64,000 nt of DNA, from the NCBI GenBank assembly GCA_037974665.1, contig CM075768.1, positions 3,312,501 through 3,376,500 of the forward strand, given 5' to 3'. Position numbers and translations under genes: made by a program. The number at the start of each line of letters is the position of its first letter. The first letter of the stretch is position 1. This document shows, one piece after another, positions 46,755 through 57,995 of the stretch. Origin of the DNA: Ehretia macrophylla. Lineage: Eukaryota; Streptophyta; Magnoliopsida; Boraginales; Ehretiaceae. The notes under the pieces were generated by a model. That model was not told the origin of the DNA, ran no database searches, and saw nothing but the letters and a program-made list of their open reading frames with translations.

Positions 46755-49700
46755 TATAACCTCATTGACATGGGCAAAAATTAACTAGAAACGTGGGCAG
46801 GCAATTAAGCAACATGTGTCATACTTGTTCACCACAATCTGACCCCAAGATATAAACTCTTAGGGAGTCGATCAATCCCGACCCAACTTGGGGCCGCCAA
46901 CTCCGCTGACAGCAAGCATAGTGCTGCATGGTATGACTGCGTTGGAAATGTCAAATCCTTCATTAATGGGAAACTACAGCAAAGGGCGCAAATCCATGCT
47001 AATGCCATAACACCTCACCTAATGCCTAGAAAATGATGCAATATTCCTTTTATAAATGCTCCAAATTCATTCATGACAAAGATAGGTAATTTTCAAACAA
47101 AAAAACTTTTATTATCCTTTAGCAATTTTATATTTGGAGCTTATCCCCCGGAATTTAGTCCACGTATTTCATTTTTGCAGGTCTTGTACGAGCTAAGGAG
47201 GAGCATTTTTTGACGGTAATAGTTTGGCACCATCTGTGGGAAGCCAACGTTTAGACTTGGAGTCCCATTGAGTACATAATTGTATACACCACAAGCCATA
47301 ACTAGCAAAACACCGGGCCTCCCCAAAACAGCGAAGACGATATGGAGATGCGTCCAGAACAGCATATTGGGAAGGTAAGGCCCACCCAGCCAACTGATGC
47401 CAATTATCAAGCATCTTTTCTGATCCTAGAACAACACTCAACAACCTTATTTAAGGCCATGGAAAAAGTAATGATGAATTATTATCAGGGTCAACAGGGA
47501 TGTGTACCCCCTGAACCGAAGCACCGGTGCGCGAGCCTCAGCAGATAAAGGAAAATGACAAAGCTTCCTCAAGAGCTGCCCTGCAACCACGAGCCCATGA
47601 TGATTTAGGGCGGACTTAGAGATCAGTCAATAGCAGAGGAGACATCGGTACTTGCATAGAGAGACGCGGAGCTCAAGGAGCCTCGCTACTTGGACATCAC
47701 TTATTCTATTATGATGTGATGGAGGTTCCTATTCCTCTGGGGTTCAAATTGCCTTAGTTACCCACTTACAATGGGTCAAGAAATCCAGATGATCATATAC
47801 TAGCGTTTAACTACACTATGATGTTCTATGCAATCCCTGATGCGGTCAAGTGCAGGGCCTTCCCTACTACCCTTATAGGAGCAACTCGGCGATGGTATTC
47901 CTCATTGCCCAAAAATTCGATCGAGACCTTTGATTTGTTGGTGACATCTTTCTCCAATAGTTTTACTAGTAACAAGAGCCCTCCGTAGCTCACTATTTCT
48001 CTCATGGCAGTGAGGTAGAATAAAGAAGAGTCTTTCTGGGATTACATGTTGAGGTTGAACTAGGCAGCCTTTGACAATCCCGACCTGAAGTACTCGGTCG
48101 CTCAAGTGGCCTATATGTAAGGATGTCGATCTACAAGCCTACAAGCCTCTTTGGAATGAAAGTCTCCCAACAATTTAGCAGACCTAATAGCTTGAGGTGA
48201 AAAGTACATTAATGCTGAAGAAGTCATCCAGGACCAGTGAGAACAAGAGAAAGAAAGGGAAAAAGCTCGGGATAATCAGAAAGGGAAAGGAAATGAAGAT
48301 AACAAAGTTCGACAAGGGGTAGAGAGGACGGAATGACCCTAAAGTCCTAGGGCAGGTTAAACGCTTTGAAAAGTACACTGCCTTAAATTCACCAAGGACG
48401 AAGATCTTAATGGAAATTCAGGACAACAAAGACCTCAAATGGCCTTTACCTCTAACATCTAACCTTGATAATAGGGATGCAAAGAAAAATTGCAGGTTCT
48501 ACAAAGACCATGGGCACGACACTAAGGATTGTAAACATTTAAAGGTTGAGATTGAAAATTTGATTCGCTAAGGATGCCTCTGCCATTTCATAGCTTAAGA
48601 CCCCCGAGAGCACAATAGGCGCGAGAAGAAGGAAAGAAGCCCCGAGGCCAACAATCAGCATTCGAGGTTGAAAGTCTTGCATGTTATCTCTAGCATAATA
48701 GCTGTAGGATGAGAAAATGCCTAGGGGAGAAAAAGGTATACACGAGAAATTGAAGGAGGCGTACTCCCCAAAAGCAAAAGACAAGCAGAAGATTGATGTT
48801 CACTGAGAAAGATCTCAAACAAGTTAGTACCCCCACTATGGCACACTAACAAAAAGGTGACACTGGCCAACTATATGTCAAAAAGGTACTTATCGACAAC
48901 GGAAGTTTTGTCAAATTTCTTTTCCATGCCGCCTTTGAAAAGCTCAGGTTGGACCTCGCAAAGCTCAAACTTGTACGGTCTAACTTTGCTAGGTTCTACA
49001 GGGAAACAGTGGCACCAGAAGGAATCATTTCTTTCCCTCTAACCTTGGGAGAAGGATCCAAACAGGCTACTATCATGGTGGATTTCTTGATGGTAAAGTA
49101 TAAATCTATCTACAATGCAGTTTTGGGATGTGTTATCCTTAATTAATTTTGGGCAGTCGCCTTTACCTATCACCAAGTCTTCAAATTTTTTACCCGATCG
49201 GGTATTGCATAAGTATGCAGAAGCTAGAAATGGGCTCGAGAATATTATTTGGCCTTTTTGAAGCCTGACAGAGAAGTATTCCCGACAGAATTTCCTAAAA
49301 ATAAGAAGCCCAAGAGGGTCGTGCCACTAGAAAGGTTGGAAGAAATGACCCTCACCCAGGAAGGCCATATAGTATTGGTCGAGGCCAATTTCCAACTAGA
49401 TCTCAGATATAATTGGAGGACTTTCTACAGAAGAATGAGGACGTGTTTGCTTGGTCTACTTAAGATATGAAGCAAATAGTTCCTGGGGTGACACTTCATC
49501 ATCTCAATGTTCATCTAACCCACTGGCCTATGAGGCAGAAGAAGAGGGCTTTCATCCCAGAATAGAATCAAGTCATACAAGAAGAATTTGATAAGCTCTT
49601 GCAAGCCGATCACATCTGGGAAGTGGATTACCCCTCTTGGATAGCCAATGTGGTATTAGTCCCAAAGACATGAGGCAAATGTCGATTGTGCATCGAATTT

Positions 49701-49988
49701 ACCAACTTGAACAAGGCTTGCCCAAAAGATTGTTTCCCTCTCCCCAAGATAGACTAGTTGGTCAATATCACTTTTGGTCATGAGCTACTCACCTTCATGG
49801 ATACATTCAATGGATATAATCAAATCAAAATGGCTCTTCATGATGATGAAATTTTATTTTCATAATTAATCATGGCATTTATTGCTATAAGGTCATGCCA
49901 TTTAGGCTGCAAATTGCTAGTGCCACATACCAGAGGATGGTTCAAGGAATAGGTCAGCAGCAACATGGAGGTGTATGTTGATGACATG
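46755..49988 (+). mobile_element. Element F: Tat/Retand-type Ty3/Gypsy relic
   Basis: Contents in order: a probable LTR end with TATAAAT at 47051; a primer-site region TTTGGCACCATCTGTGGGAA at 47223-47242, typical of the Tat lineage; gag similarity from about 47730 (PTYNGSRNPDDHILAF, CRAFPTTLIGATRRWYSSLP); a Tat-type zinc finger near 48490-48545 (CRFYKDHGHDTKDC); protease-like sequence about 48850-49140; and reverse transcriptase similarity about 49480-49988 (YVDDM at the end). The element stops where G begins. It is heavily broken, with well over ten breaks, and no second LTR is present, so it is old. E1 sits just before it and may have inserted in its upstream LTR. Confidence 0.82.
47340..49988 (+). 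pseudogene. Decayed gag-protease-RT region of element F
   Basis: Similarity to the Tat/Retand gag, zinc finger, aspartic protease and N-terminal reverse transcriptase runs in the expected order but is scattered over all three plus frames. RNase H and integrase are absent because element G takes over at 49989. It is a fossil without coding capacity. Confidence 0.8.
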
Positions 49989-50353
49989 TGTATGACTATA
50001 AATGTAGCACTCAAACCATTATATTTTTACTACATTTGCATCTGAACTTGAGGAATAAATGCAACACTTAATGGACTTTTGCTGCAATATAGGATGTTTT
50101 TGAAAAGTGAAGAAACTATACTTAAAATGAATCAAAAACCAAGTCAAAGAGTTGTGCAAATGTGAAGATTAGAGAATCGGTGGTTTAATGGAGCCCGTGG
50201 AAAACGAATTTGGCCAACCCGAGCACGAATTCGGACTCAGAACTATGGAAAAGCTTGAAAAAAACCTTGGTCAACATGTCAATCAAAGTCAAAATTGGCA
50301 GTAGAGTGGCGCGCTCGCCTGGTGCTCGAGCACCCCTCAGGAATCTTCCACGA

Positions 50354-50535
50354 CCTCTGATTGGACCACGTGGACACCAAATGGCGCAATATGATTGGTC
50401 AACCAAAAGCGCGCTCGAACGCCCTCGCAAACTGCCAAAGCCACCTGATTGGTCCACGTGATTCGCCAAAGCCACTTGATTGGTCCACGTGGACCGCCAA
50501 CCACCTGATTGGTCCACGTCGACCGCCCAAGCTAC
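50354..50535 (+). promoter_or_regulatory. Tandem CCAAT-box/G-box array upstream of the TATA box in LTR G
   Basis: Units of about 30-35 bases centred on CCTGATTGGTCCACGTGGACC recur at 50356, 50446, 50476 and 50504. Partial units lie at 50392 and 50537. Each combines ATTGG (an inverted CCAAT box) with CACGTG (a G-box, here inside the palindrome GGTCCACGTGGACC). Such sites bind NF-Y and bZIP/bHLH factors, so this looks like an LTR enhancer. The right LTR ends before this region, so the array cannot be compared within the element. Confidence 0.65.
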
Positions 50536-50610
50536 CCAAATTGGTCGTCAAAACTACCAAATGGCGCGATCCAATTGGAGCACCAGAGGCGCACTCTCTG
50601 AATTTTTGCC

Positions 50611-50617
50611 TATAAAT
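50611..50617 (+). promoter_or_regulatory. TATA box of LTR G
   Basis: TATAAAT in the context TTGCCTATAAATACCCCC, about 75 bases after the enhancer-like array. Transcription would be expected to start about 25-35 bases downstream, near 50640-50650. Confidence 0.7.
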
Positions 50618-51650
50618 ACCCCCAACCCCCATTGGAAAATATATAATTTTTATAATTAAATTAGTTTTTAATTTTTTTTAGTTATTAAATTAGGTAGTTT
50701 AAATTATATTTTTGTAAATAGTTTAGTAGTTGAGTAAATATGGAGGACGTAATGCCCGAGTTATAGAGCGGAGAAAAAGGAGGAATCTCGTAGCTATACT
50801 CGTGGTCCCGACCTCGGACTCGATATCGAATTTCATTTATGGGGGAATATCTCTTTTCTCTCTTTTATATTTAAATGTCGTAATTACTGTTATTATGCTT
50901 GTGTAAATTCGTGTTGATGATTATGCATTAATGGTCTTTTGATTTAGCGGTCTTAGATTTGGATTGATTTAATTCAATGTATATATGACTTGATGTTATT
51001 TCAGATTACCTATCATTTCATTATACTTGTAGTTAATATGGTGATAAGTATACCTACGTATTATATATCCCTGCTTTAATAGTGAAAGTATTGGTTGTTC
51101 CGTACCTTCCTTGAAATTATAGGTTGTACCATAATTTCTACTTTCGGGTTTATTAATTGTCATTTTTAGTTGTTATCCTGGTCACTTATGATTACAAGGA
51201 AAGATCTATAATTCGGCTATATAACGGACTCTAAGATAGAACAACACCTATAATCGAGGTTATACCGATAATTAACTAGACTTAGATAATTAATAGGATT
51301 AAGAGCTTGGAGCCTAATCCCAACATCGAACTAGAGAATCCTATTTCCGAGCCTAGATTATTAGTCTTAGTACTAATCCAAGCTTTAAGACTATCGTCCC
51401 ATATTTGCAATCCCAATTCTAGACTAGTTACCTTTCTTTTATTTTATTTTACCAAACCACCCAATCCATTATTTACTTTCAACCACTTACTTAAAACACT
51501 TTCACACACACTTCTTCACGAAACTAACTTAGAAGCCTCCATGTGCACTAAATGCACACTACACTACACTGATCTGTGCACTTGTGGGTTATTAAAACTT
51601 GGTTAATTTTTCACGCATTTTATATGCCAACCAAGTAGCGATCAAGTTTT

Positions 51651-51668
51651 TGGCGCCGTTGCCGGGGA
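51651..51668 (+). other. Primer binding site of element G (Asp tRNA)
   Basis: TGGCGCCGTTGCCGGGGA matches the complement of the 3' end of plant aspartate tRNA, the usual primer of Athila elements. Confidence 0.9.
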
Positions 51669-51777
51669 TGCACGATTTAGTTTTTTGGAAAAGTATTGAA
51701 TTTGTTTAAGTGTTTGTTTTATCTGCTTTCTTTATTAAAAAAATATAAAAAATTGGAAAAATTTAGATGATTGGAAT

Positions 51778-52301
51778 ATGACTCATTTTGATATAAATGA
51801 TTTTCTAAATTTACCTGATGAGTCATCTGATCAATGGGCTTTTAGTGAAATAAACTCAATCCTTATCCCAAATACGTGTGAAGTTTGTTCTCAATTTAGG
51901 CATACCATTGTAAATTGTCCTCAATATCCCAAGTTCTTACATATCATGATTCTACTACTCAGGGTTATTTTTCGATCAAAGATTTGTACTCTAATGAATA
52001 TAACCCGAAGTGCCAAAATCGTCAAAATTCACTTTGGGATCAAAGTAATTCATCTTTTCTCCCTCAAAATTTTGAAGATAATGCATCTCAAAACCCTAAT
52101 TCTTCTGAGTTTTATAAAAGTTTCAAAATTAATTCTTTCAATAAAAACTTTTGTTATCCTCGCACGGTTGAACTTACTTCTCCTAAACCAAACTTCGACG
52201 ACAAGACCAGCCAACTTGTCCAACTCATCGAATCCAACCACCAATCCATAGATAGGCTACAAGACCAAATCGGTCAACTAGCCGAAAGCATGAATGATTA
52301 G
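51778..52301 (+). pseudogene. Athila-type gag remnant of element G
   Basis: Two overlapping frames (51778-52251 and 51915-52301). The first has a zinc-knuckle-like CEVC...HTIVNCP segment. The second ends with SNHQSIDRLQDQIGQLAES, like the coiled-coil tail of Athila gag proteins (tail helices ending QIGQLA). It is shorter than a full gag and looks like a broken or reduced remnant. It lies about 110 bases after the primer site, where gag is expected. Confidence 0.6.
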
Positions 52302-52643
52302 GAGAAAGACGAGTACCCTATTCAACCTGTCATGAGTTCGCAAGACCAGTATAGTTTCGTTTATCACAAAACTACCCAAAACCAGGTTGATGAGATATAA
52401 ATGTTTAGTTGAGATAATAGGGGTAGAGAATGTAACACTAGGATTGAGGTAGACAAAATGTCTGAGGTACACTCTAAGATGACAAATCCAACCATCACTT
52501 TGGGGTCAAAATTTTTTTTCTCAAAACTTTAAAAATCAAGACCCTACACCTTCTCAATCTGAATCTTTTGGTGACCCTATATTTAATGTTTTCAAACAAA
52601 ATGATCACCATGATGATTGGGTTGAATTGTTCCTCTCGAATCC

Positions 52644-53381
52644 ATGTCCAATGACAAGTTTGACCAACTTTCTGAACTTGTCAAATCCAATGCTCATATG
52701 CTTCAATCTTTAGAACATCACATTCAGTCTGTTATGAACACCTTTGATGAAATAATATATGACCAGACTAATGTAATGAGCAAGATTAATCGGGAGAAAT
52801 TTCATAGGGAAAATGAATTTGAGGGAAAAGACAATAAAATGTCTCACTTAGAAGGACATGATAACCTTAGTGATGTCATGACTCAAACCAACTCTGATTC
52901 CTCTTCAAGGAAGATGGGTGCACCCACTTCCATAGAATCCACACTCTGTCAGGACGAGTTTATTGATTTAATTTCTCCATCATTCTTGACACCTGAAGAA
53001 GAAGTTAATAAGATTGAACGACTTTTGTATCAATTTGATCATGAGAATGAGTCCAATGCTTCCATGTCCCTTTTCACTGGTTATAACACTGATAAAGAAG
53101 CTTCGACATCCATCCTCTCTCCTGTTAAAAGTCATCTCAATTCTTCATTGGGACACACTGTTTTACAATATACTATGGCACCTGGTGACATAGTCGAGAG
53201 CATTCCCACACATATCATATCGGGATGGGAATTGTCACATTTTCAAGGTGACTTGGAAAAGACATGTTCTATAGGACAAATAAACCATCATCTGTTACAT
53301 GATCCTTTTCCATTCAAAATCTGTGCTGAAATGATTATCAGACAATATATGCTGAAGAATTTTAAACATTGTTGGCTCTAA
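52644..53381 (+). CDS. Hypothetical 245-aa protein of element G
   Basis: An uninterrupted frame from ATG 52644 to TAA 53381. The first about 65 residues (FDQLSELVKSNAHMLQSLEHHIQSVMN) have a heptad-like pattern and may form a coiled coil, recalling the gag-tail helix just upstream. The middle is acidic and Ser/Thr-rich, and the C-terminal part holds several Cys and His residues (ISGWELSHFQGDLEKTCS, ...KHCWL). I do not recognise a family, and no transmembrane segment or signal peptide is evident. It ends 37 bases before the Athila-type GCGCTACTAGGAGGCAACC phrase, so it occupies the place where pol would end. It could be a gag-derived protein specific to this derivative, or a captured sequence. 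Confidence 0.5.
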   Translation: MSNDKFDQLSELVKSNAHMLQSLEHHIQSVMNTFDEIIYDQTNVMSKINREKFHRENEFEGKDNKMSHLEGHDNLSDVMTQTNSDSSSRKMGAPTSIESTLCQDEFIDLISPSFLTPEEEVNKIERLLYQFDHENESNASMSLFTGYNTDKEASTSILSPVKSHLNSSLGHTVLQYTMAPGDIVESIPTHIISGWELSHFQGDLEKTCSIGQINHHLLHDPFPFKICAEMIIRQYMLKNFKHCWL

Positions 53382-54987
53382 CATTGGCGCTTGACTGAGG
53401 GCGTAAAACTCAGCGCTACTAGGAGGCAACCTAGATTTTTAAAAGTTTATTTATTATGTGTATTTATTTTCCTTTGTTTGTGTGATTTTTGTACTTTTCC
53501 TATTCATCCATATTTATTTTGCTTGTATATTTATAGGTGTCTTTTTGAAATCTAACTGTGTGCTTTTAGCAGCATGTTCAAATTGATGATACTTTTACCT
53601 GCTATGTCTATTGATCTTTTATGAGTTCTACAGATCGATACATTCTAAGGCAAAGATAGTGATACATTATTTTGCATCAACATTGAATAAAATTGCCACA
53701 CATCAAGTGATTTCTTTTCTTACTACTAGATTTCCCTTTGAACCTCATCAACATGTGCTGGAGAGTAAGCAAACCATAGGTTTGGGGATGTAGTATTTGA
53801 CTTTTTGTTTTTCTTACATATTGCACTTTCCTTTGTATTATATTGTCATTTGGTTGAGGATAAGAAAACTTTTGGTGAGGGGGTGCAAGTTGAATTTCAT
53901 GATAAATTTTTTTCAAAAATATGTAAGAAACACACTATTTCGATAAACCATTATTCAAGAGACATAGTAATCTGTTATCTTATTTGTTTATAGAAAGATA
54001 AGTTGAATGATTTGAGAGCCTGTGTTTTTAACTAAGTAATGTCAAAAACTCTGAGGAATGTCTAAAGAAAAACTTTGGGTTATTATCTTCATGAGTTAAC
54101 TTAGTTGTTCTTCTTTTCTTCAATTGATGGGTATGTGAATTTGAAAAGATTGAGATAGGATCACCCTTTGTTATGAAAGTTTATTGTGATTGAAACATGA
54201 ACCCTACTAGCATGTTTGTATATAATGTTCTTATACTATGTCATGTCTATATGTAATGTTATGTTACTCTCTATTCAAAAAAAAAGAAAAAAGAGAGAGA
54301 TGTATATACCTTTACTTTTAAAAGAGTTATGTTGTAAATATGCTGTAAATCTCTAAAGCACCACTATCCTAACATTTCTTCATCATTTGGGATATGTGAT
54401 ATAGTGTAAAGTTTTAAGCCTAGATATCTTGGTAATTAAGGCACATTGGGGTCCCTTTAAAACCTGGCAACCTTGGCCAATTGGCTGGAGATTGTTGGCC
54501 TTAAAACCCGCTACCTGAGATATTCAGAAAGCAAGAAGAAACTAAACACTGAAAATGATAGTTTTGAGTTGTATTTTCATTTAATGGCAAATGTAAGAAG
54601 GGTTAAGGCATGATCAATAGGTTAATTACAAATAGGTAAAAATATCAAAGTCTAACCTGTTTGCAGGTCCTGAAAGTTGAGAATTTGTTTGAACTTAATT
54701 TGCTTAGTTTTTTTCTAAATATATACTCCGAAGTGATCAATAGTTCATCTCTAAAAGAGTACCTATTTTTGAAAACTATTTAAAGGTTCGCTTGTTGTTC
54801 TTGTCATTAACTAGTGAACTTGTTAAGAATGGTGGATTATAGCTCTTAATTTTCATTTTTTGAAATTTTGACAAAGGATGGAATGGGTTGCATTCATCTG
54901 TTTTCAACTTGGACTTGCAAAATTTTTTGAGGTTTCACTTTTTAAAGTCAATGTGTTTTGAATCAGTCTTGTTTGAGGACAAACAAG
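53382..54987 (+). other. 3' non-coding part of element G
   Basis: It begins with the Athila-type phrase near 53418-53439. After that there is about 1.5 kb without a convincing frame, in the position of the env-like region of full Athila elements. Short open stretches at 53611 and 53805 show no recognisable similarity. Confidence 0.6.
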
Positions 54988-55002
54988 GTTTAGGTTTGGG
55001 GA
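54988..55002 (+). other. Polypurine-type tract of element G
   Basis: GTTTAGGTTTGGGGA lies before the LTR start at about 55003 and after GAGGACAAACAAG, the usual Athila context. Confidence 0.7.
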
Positions 55003-55340
55003 TGTTGATTTCAATATAAATGCAGTACTCAAACCATTGTATTTTTACTACATTTGGATCTTACCTTGAGGAATAAATGCAACACTTAATGCACTTTTGC
55101 TGCAATGTAGGATGTTCTTGAAAAGGGAAGAAATCGTACTCAAAATGAATCAAAATACAAGTCAAAGAGTTGTACAAAGGTGAAGACTCGAGAATCGGTG
55201 GTTTAATGGAGCCTGTGGAAAAAGAATTTGGCCAACCCAAGCGCGAATTTGAACTCAGAACGATGGAAAAGCCTGAAAAAAAACCTTGGTCAACATGTCA
55301 GTCAAAGTTAAAATTGGTAGCAGAGTGGCGCTCGAGCGCT
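55003..55340 (+). repeat. 3' LTR of element G, truncated
   Basis: It matches 49989-50320 of the 5' LTR and stops at GTGGCGCTCGAGCG. The promoter-bearing part is missing. Confidence 0.8.
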
Positions 55341-55500
55341 ATCATGACCCCAATTTTTATACACCAATATAGTCTCTAATACCATAGTAAAATAACAAAC
55401 ATTCCTGGGATCGTGATGCTACGGGCTTAAAAAAATCACTCTTTTTAAGTTCGCTAAGGCACACTACATTAGCCTGACCACTATTAACCATAAGCAATAC
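55341..55500. other. Unassigned 160-base spacer
   Basis: It begins ATCATGACCCCAATTTTTATAC, which could be the end of another LTR in reverse orientation, but nothing else supports that. No frame. Confidence 0.4.
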
Positions 55501-56255
55501 TATAAGATCCCATATTTTGTCTTTACCTCGATTTGTGTGTTTTGCCTCGATTTGCGTGATTTAACCTGTTTATGTGTTATATGAATTAGAATGTGCTAAA
55601 TATGAGATTTATACTCCTAATACATGCTATGTGTGCATTCATGAAATTTTCTTCAAAATCAGCATCAGAAATTTTATCACCGGTTTTAGTGAATAGTGTT
55701 TTGAACACCTGTCCGCTAAAATTTTTACAGTGGTGTTTTAAACATTTTAAAACCTAGTCCTCGGATATTAATAGACCCGTGTTTGATTAAAACGGATTTG
55801 GAATCGGTTTTGAAATTTTAAAGGTTTTTTACACTTTTTTTTGCGAAAAACGAGTTTTAAGCCGACTTGGGTCAAAATGTTTGAATATTAAACTTCTTGT
55901 CACCTAAAAATAAGCCACTTAAAATAGTCTAAGTATTGCATACTAGTTTTGAGCAAGAAATAGTCTAAAACAATTAAAAGACTAAAAGATGACAACTTTG
56001 GCTTAGTTAAATTTGTTGACTTTGCATTATATATTTAATACACAAGCTTAATACATCAAAAATAGATCAAAACCCCTTCATTTCTCACTCACATTGCCGT
56101 GAGCTTCCTTGAGCAAAAGGGAAGTTTTCTTCAACATTTTTCAAAGCAAAATTTCATTGAAAAACCTAGTTTTTGTCCGTGGTTTTGTGAACTGAGTTGG
56201 ATTTCGCTTGTTGGGCATGCATTGCACGTATATCTAGGCTTGTTTCGAATCAAAG

Positions 56256-57561
56256 GTGAGAGAAAAATTCTAGATCTCAAAATGTCATTTTTATGTTTTT
56301 GCATATAATTGAATTTTGAACCATTAGAATGTTGAATTGATGTTATATTATTGCTCAATGCATGCTAAGAATTGTTTATATGCGTTTATATAAGATTTGA
56401 ACCGTTGTAGCATGAATTTTATTTTTCAGGTATTAAAAGTTGAATTGTTGGCTATTTGTTGAATATCTTGAGTTGTGGTGGTTGGAATCGATTGCTGTTA
56501 GCTTGTAAAAGTTTGTTAAATACGTGGTAGTAATGTTGTAATACCGAAATTTTGATTGTGATGTTGGTGTGAAAGTCCGGAAATTTCAGCCTAGGTGCAT
56601 TGAGGTTTTAGGGTTGTTGGGCTTGATTTGGATGATTTATGGTTGGTTTCTGAGGGGGCTAATGTTGTTGATTGAGTGGGTGAGTAATAGAAATTGGTTT
56701 GGAGGTTATTGGATTAGTAGAATTTAAGTTATGACTTTTAGAAGTTTGGGTTGTCTTTCTTTAAAATCTTGAATTATGCCTTTGGTTGATTGGGTGGTAT
56801 TTGAGTGATTGAATTGTGAGTTGTTGATGGTTAGACTAGGGTTTGATTGTTTGTTTAATGCATGTTAAGTTGGGTGGCCTACTTTGTCATCTAACTTAGT
56901 TGTTTGTTGTTTAATTGAATAATTGTTGTTATATTGTTGAATTGATGATTATTGATTGATTATTGTTAAACCGGGGGATAGGCAACCTACTTTGTTGTCC
57001 TCCTGTGATAATTGATTATTGATTAACCGGGAGATAGTCAACGTGAAAGGTTGTCCTCCTGAGATTGAATGTTTATTATTATTGCCGAGTCTTGGTATGT
57101 ATGTGCCACCTCTCGGGCAGCATCTGGCTGTCGGGTTGAAACCGGCATGACTACCATAGACTACCCCCAGCTCGCATGACGGAGGTGTCATGGAGGGAGG
57201 GGCTAGAGATGTACCTCGGGTGCGTGAGTAATGGGGAGTTACAAGAAGAACGATTGAGATCGTGATAGCGTTTGGAGCTACACCAACTAGAGTATCCTTT
57301 ATTGATTGGTCATTATAGTTAATGTGTTTATATTGTTATTGATGATTATTGTGTGTTTACTGCTCAAAGGATGATTTTCAAGGAGTATAGTAAATACTAT
57401 TAGAGATCTATTGAATCCTCACTGGGCTTGTTTTATATAAGCTCACTCTCAATTATTGCATGCATACAGGTGTTACCGATCCAGATTATGGGTACTTGCC
57501 TCCAGAAGAGGATAATGTGCCATATGTGGACGAGTCTTATCTGCCAGAGTCTTGTCCTTGA
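56256..57561 (+). other. Intron-like segment and 29-codon frame in the LTR of H
   Basis: GTGAG at 56256 and CATGCATACAG ending at 57469 enclose 1214 bases. The frame from 57472 has 29 codons to TGA (57559-57561) and contains DYGYLPPEEDNVPYVDESYL. It has the same phase and length as in E1. Confidence 0.45.
56946..57067 (+). repeat. Tandem duplication of about 60 bp in the LTR of H
   Basis: Two copies of a unit with TTGATTATTG, then AACCGGG(A/G)GATAG, then GTTGTCCTCCTG (about 56946-57005 and 57010-57067). E1 has one copy (about 45826-45890). Confidence 0.65.
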
Positions 57562-57983
57562 TATCTGATGTTGTACCGTTTGTAATATTGTATATTAAAA
57601 CTAGTTGGTTTGTATTTATTTAGAAGTTTATGATATATGAGATGTTGTAAAGATAATAGATTAAAAGTTACTAGTTTAGTGGTCTCATTTTTGGAATATG
57701 ATTAGGCTACTAGATTGGTTATAATCTATTTTGGGATTGTATGTTATATAGTAAATATATGATGTTGGAACGGAGACGTATAACCTATGGATGCAATGGT
57801 AAAGAATGTTTATTGTATGTTGTGGTTGTGTTGTTAATTGTTGAATTATTGTGGAGTTGGATGTATAAGTTTTGAAGAGGTTGGTTTAGAGCCTCGGTGT
57901 CCTAATTACTATCGTTATACTGCTGAAATTCCCTTGCGTCTTGACTGATCGTAGCAGGGGTCGAGTTGGGGCGTTACATTAAG

Positions 57984-57995
57984 TGGTATCAGAGC
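57984..57995 (+). other. Primer binding site of element H (initiator Met tRNA)
   Basis: TGGTATCAGAGC lies five bases after the 5' LTR, identical to B and D. Confidence 0.92.

Larger units (their letters stand above)
49989..51644 (+). repeat. 5' LTR of element G
   Basis: About 1.66 kb. It starts near TGTATGACTATAAATGTAG and ends near AGCGATCA, six bases before the primer site; the end is set by the usual TG...CA rule, so it may be off by a few bases. It holds a CCAAT/G-box repeat array (50354-50535) and a TATA box (50611). Confidence 0.75.
49989..55340 (+). mobile_element. Element G: Athila-like non-autonomous LTR element
   Basis: The left LTR (49989-51644) and the start of the right LTR (55003-55340) are recognisable by the shared phrases CTCAAACCATT and GAGGAATAAATGCAAC. 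The Asp-tRNA primer site (51651), gag-tail-like sequence, the characteristic GCGCTACTAGGAGGCAACCTAG phrase after the coding region (53418-53439) and the GAGGACAAACAAGGTTTAGGTTTGGGGATG end (54976-55005) are hallmarks of Athila. The 3.4-kb interior lacks protease, reverse transcriptase, RNase H and integrase, so it is a deletion derivative that needs proteins in trans. The right LTR is truncated after about 340 bases. Some LTR differences are visible by eye; it is not very young. Confidence 0.82.
55501..57978 (+). repeat. 5' LTR of element H
   Basis: 2478 bp, starting in a diverged form of TGTGAGACCCCATATTTTG and ending GGGGCGTTACA. It has W-box cores (TTGACT near 56025) before an ATTATATATTTAATA stretch, a donor-like CAAAG|GTGAGAG at 56255/56256, the CCTACTTTGTC(A/G) block twice (about 56879, 56987), CCTCACTGGGC near 57417, and an acceptor-like ATACAG|G at 57469/57470. 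Confidence 0.9.

Noticed and set aside
50354-50580. Regular 30-35-bp repeats that resemble a CRISPR array
   Set aside because: Units are contiguous and unequal, contain G-box and CCAAT cores, and lie in a plant LTR before a TATA box. There are no unique spacers and no cas genes.
50210-50632. Several overlapping 77-110-aa frames in the LTR of G
   Set aside because: They are by-products of the GC-richer repeat array, present in many frames at once, with no retroelement protein similarity.
56099-56308. 69-aa frame before the donor-like site in the LTR of H as a real first exon
   Set aside because: It has no ATG start, and the frame is not kept open in the 3' LTR of the same element. Upstream coding is unsupported.
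57984-57995. TGGTATCAGAGC as part of a tRNA gene
   Set aside because: It is the tRNA-complementary primer site beside an LTR. No cloverleaf surrounds it, here or at the other primer sites.
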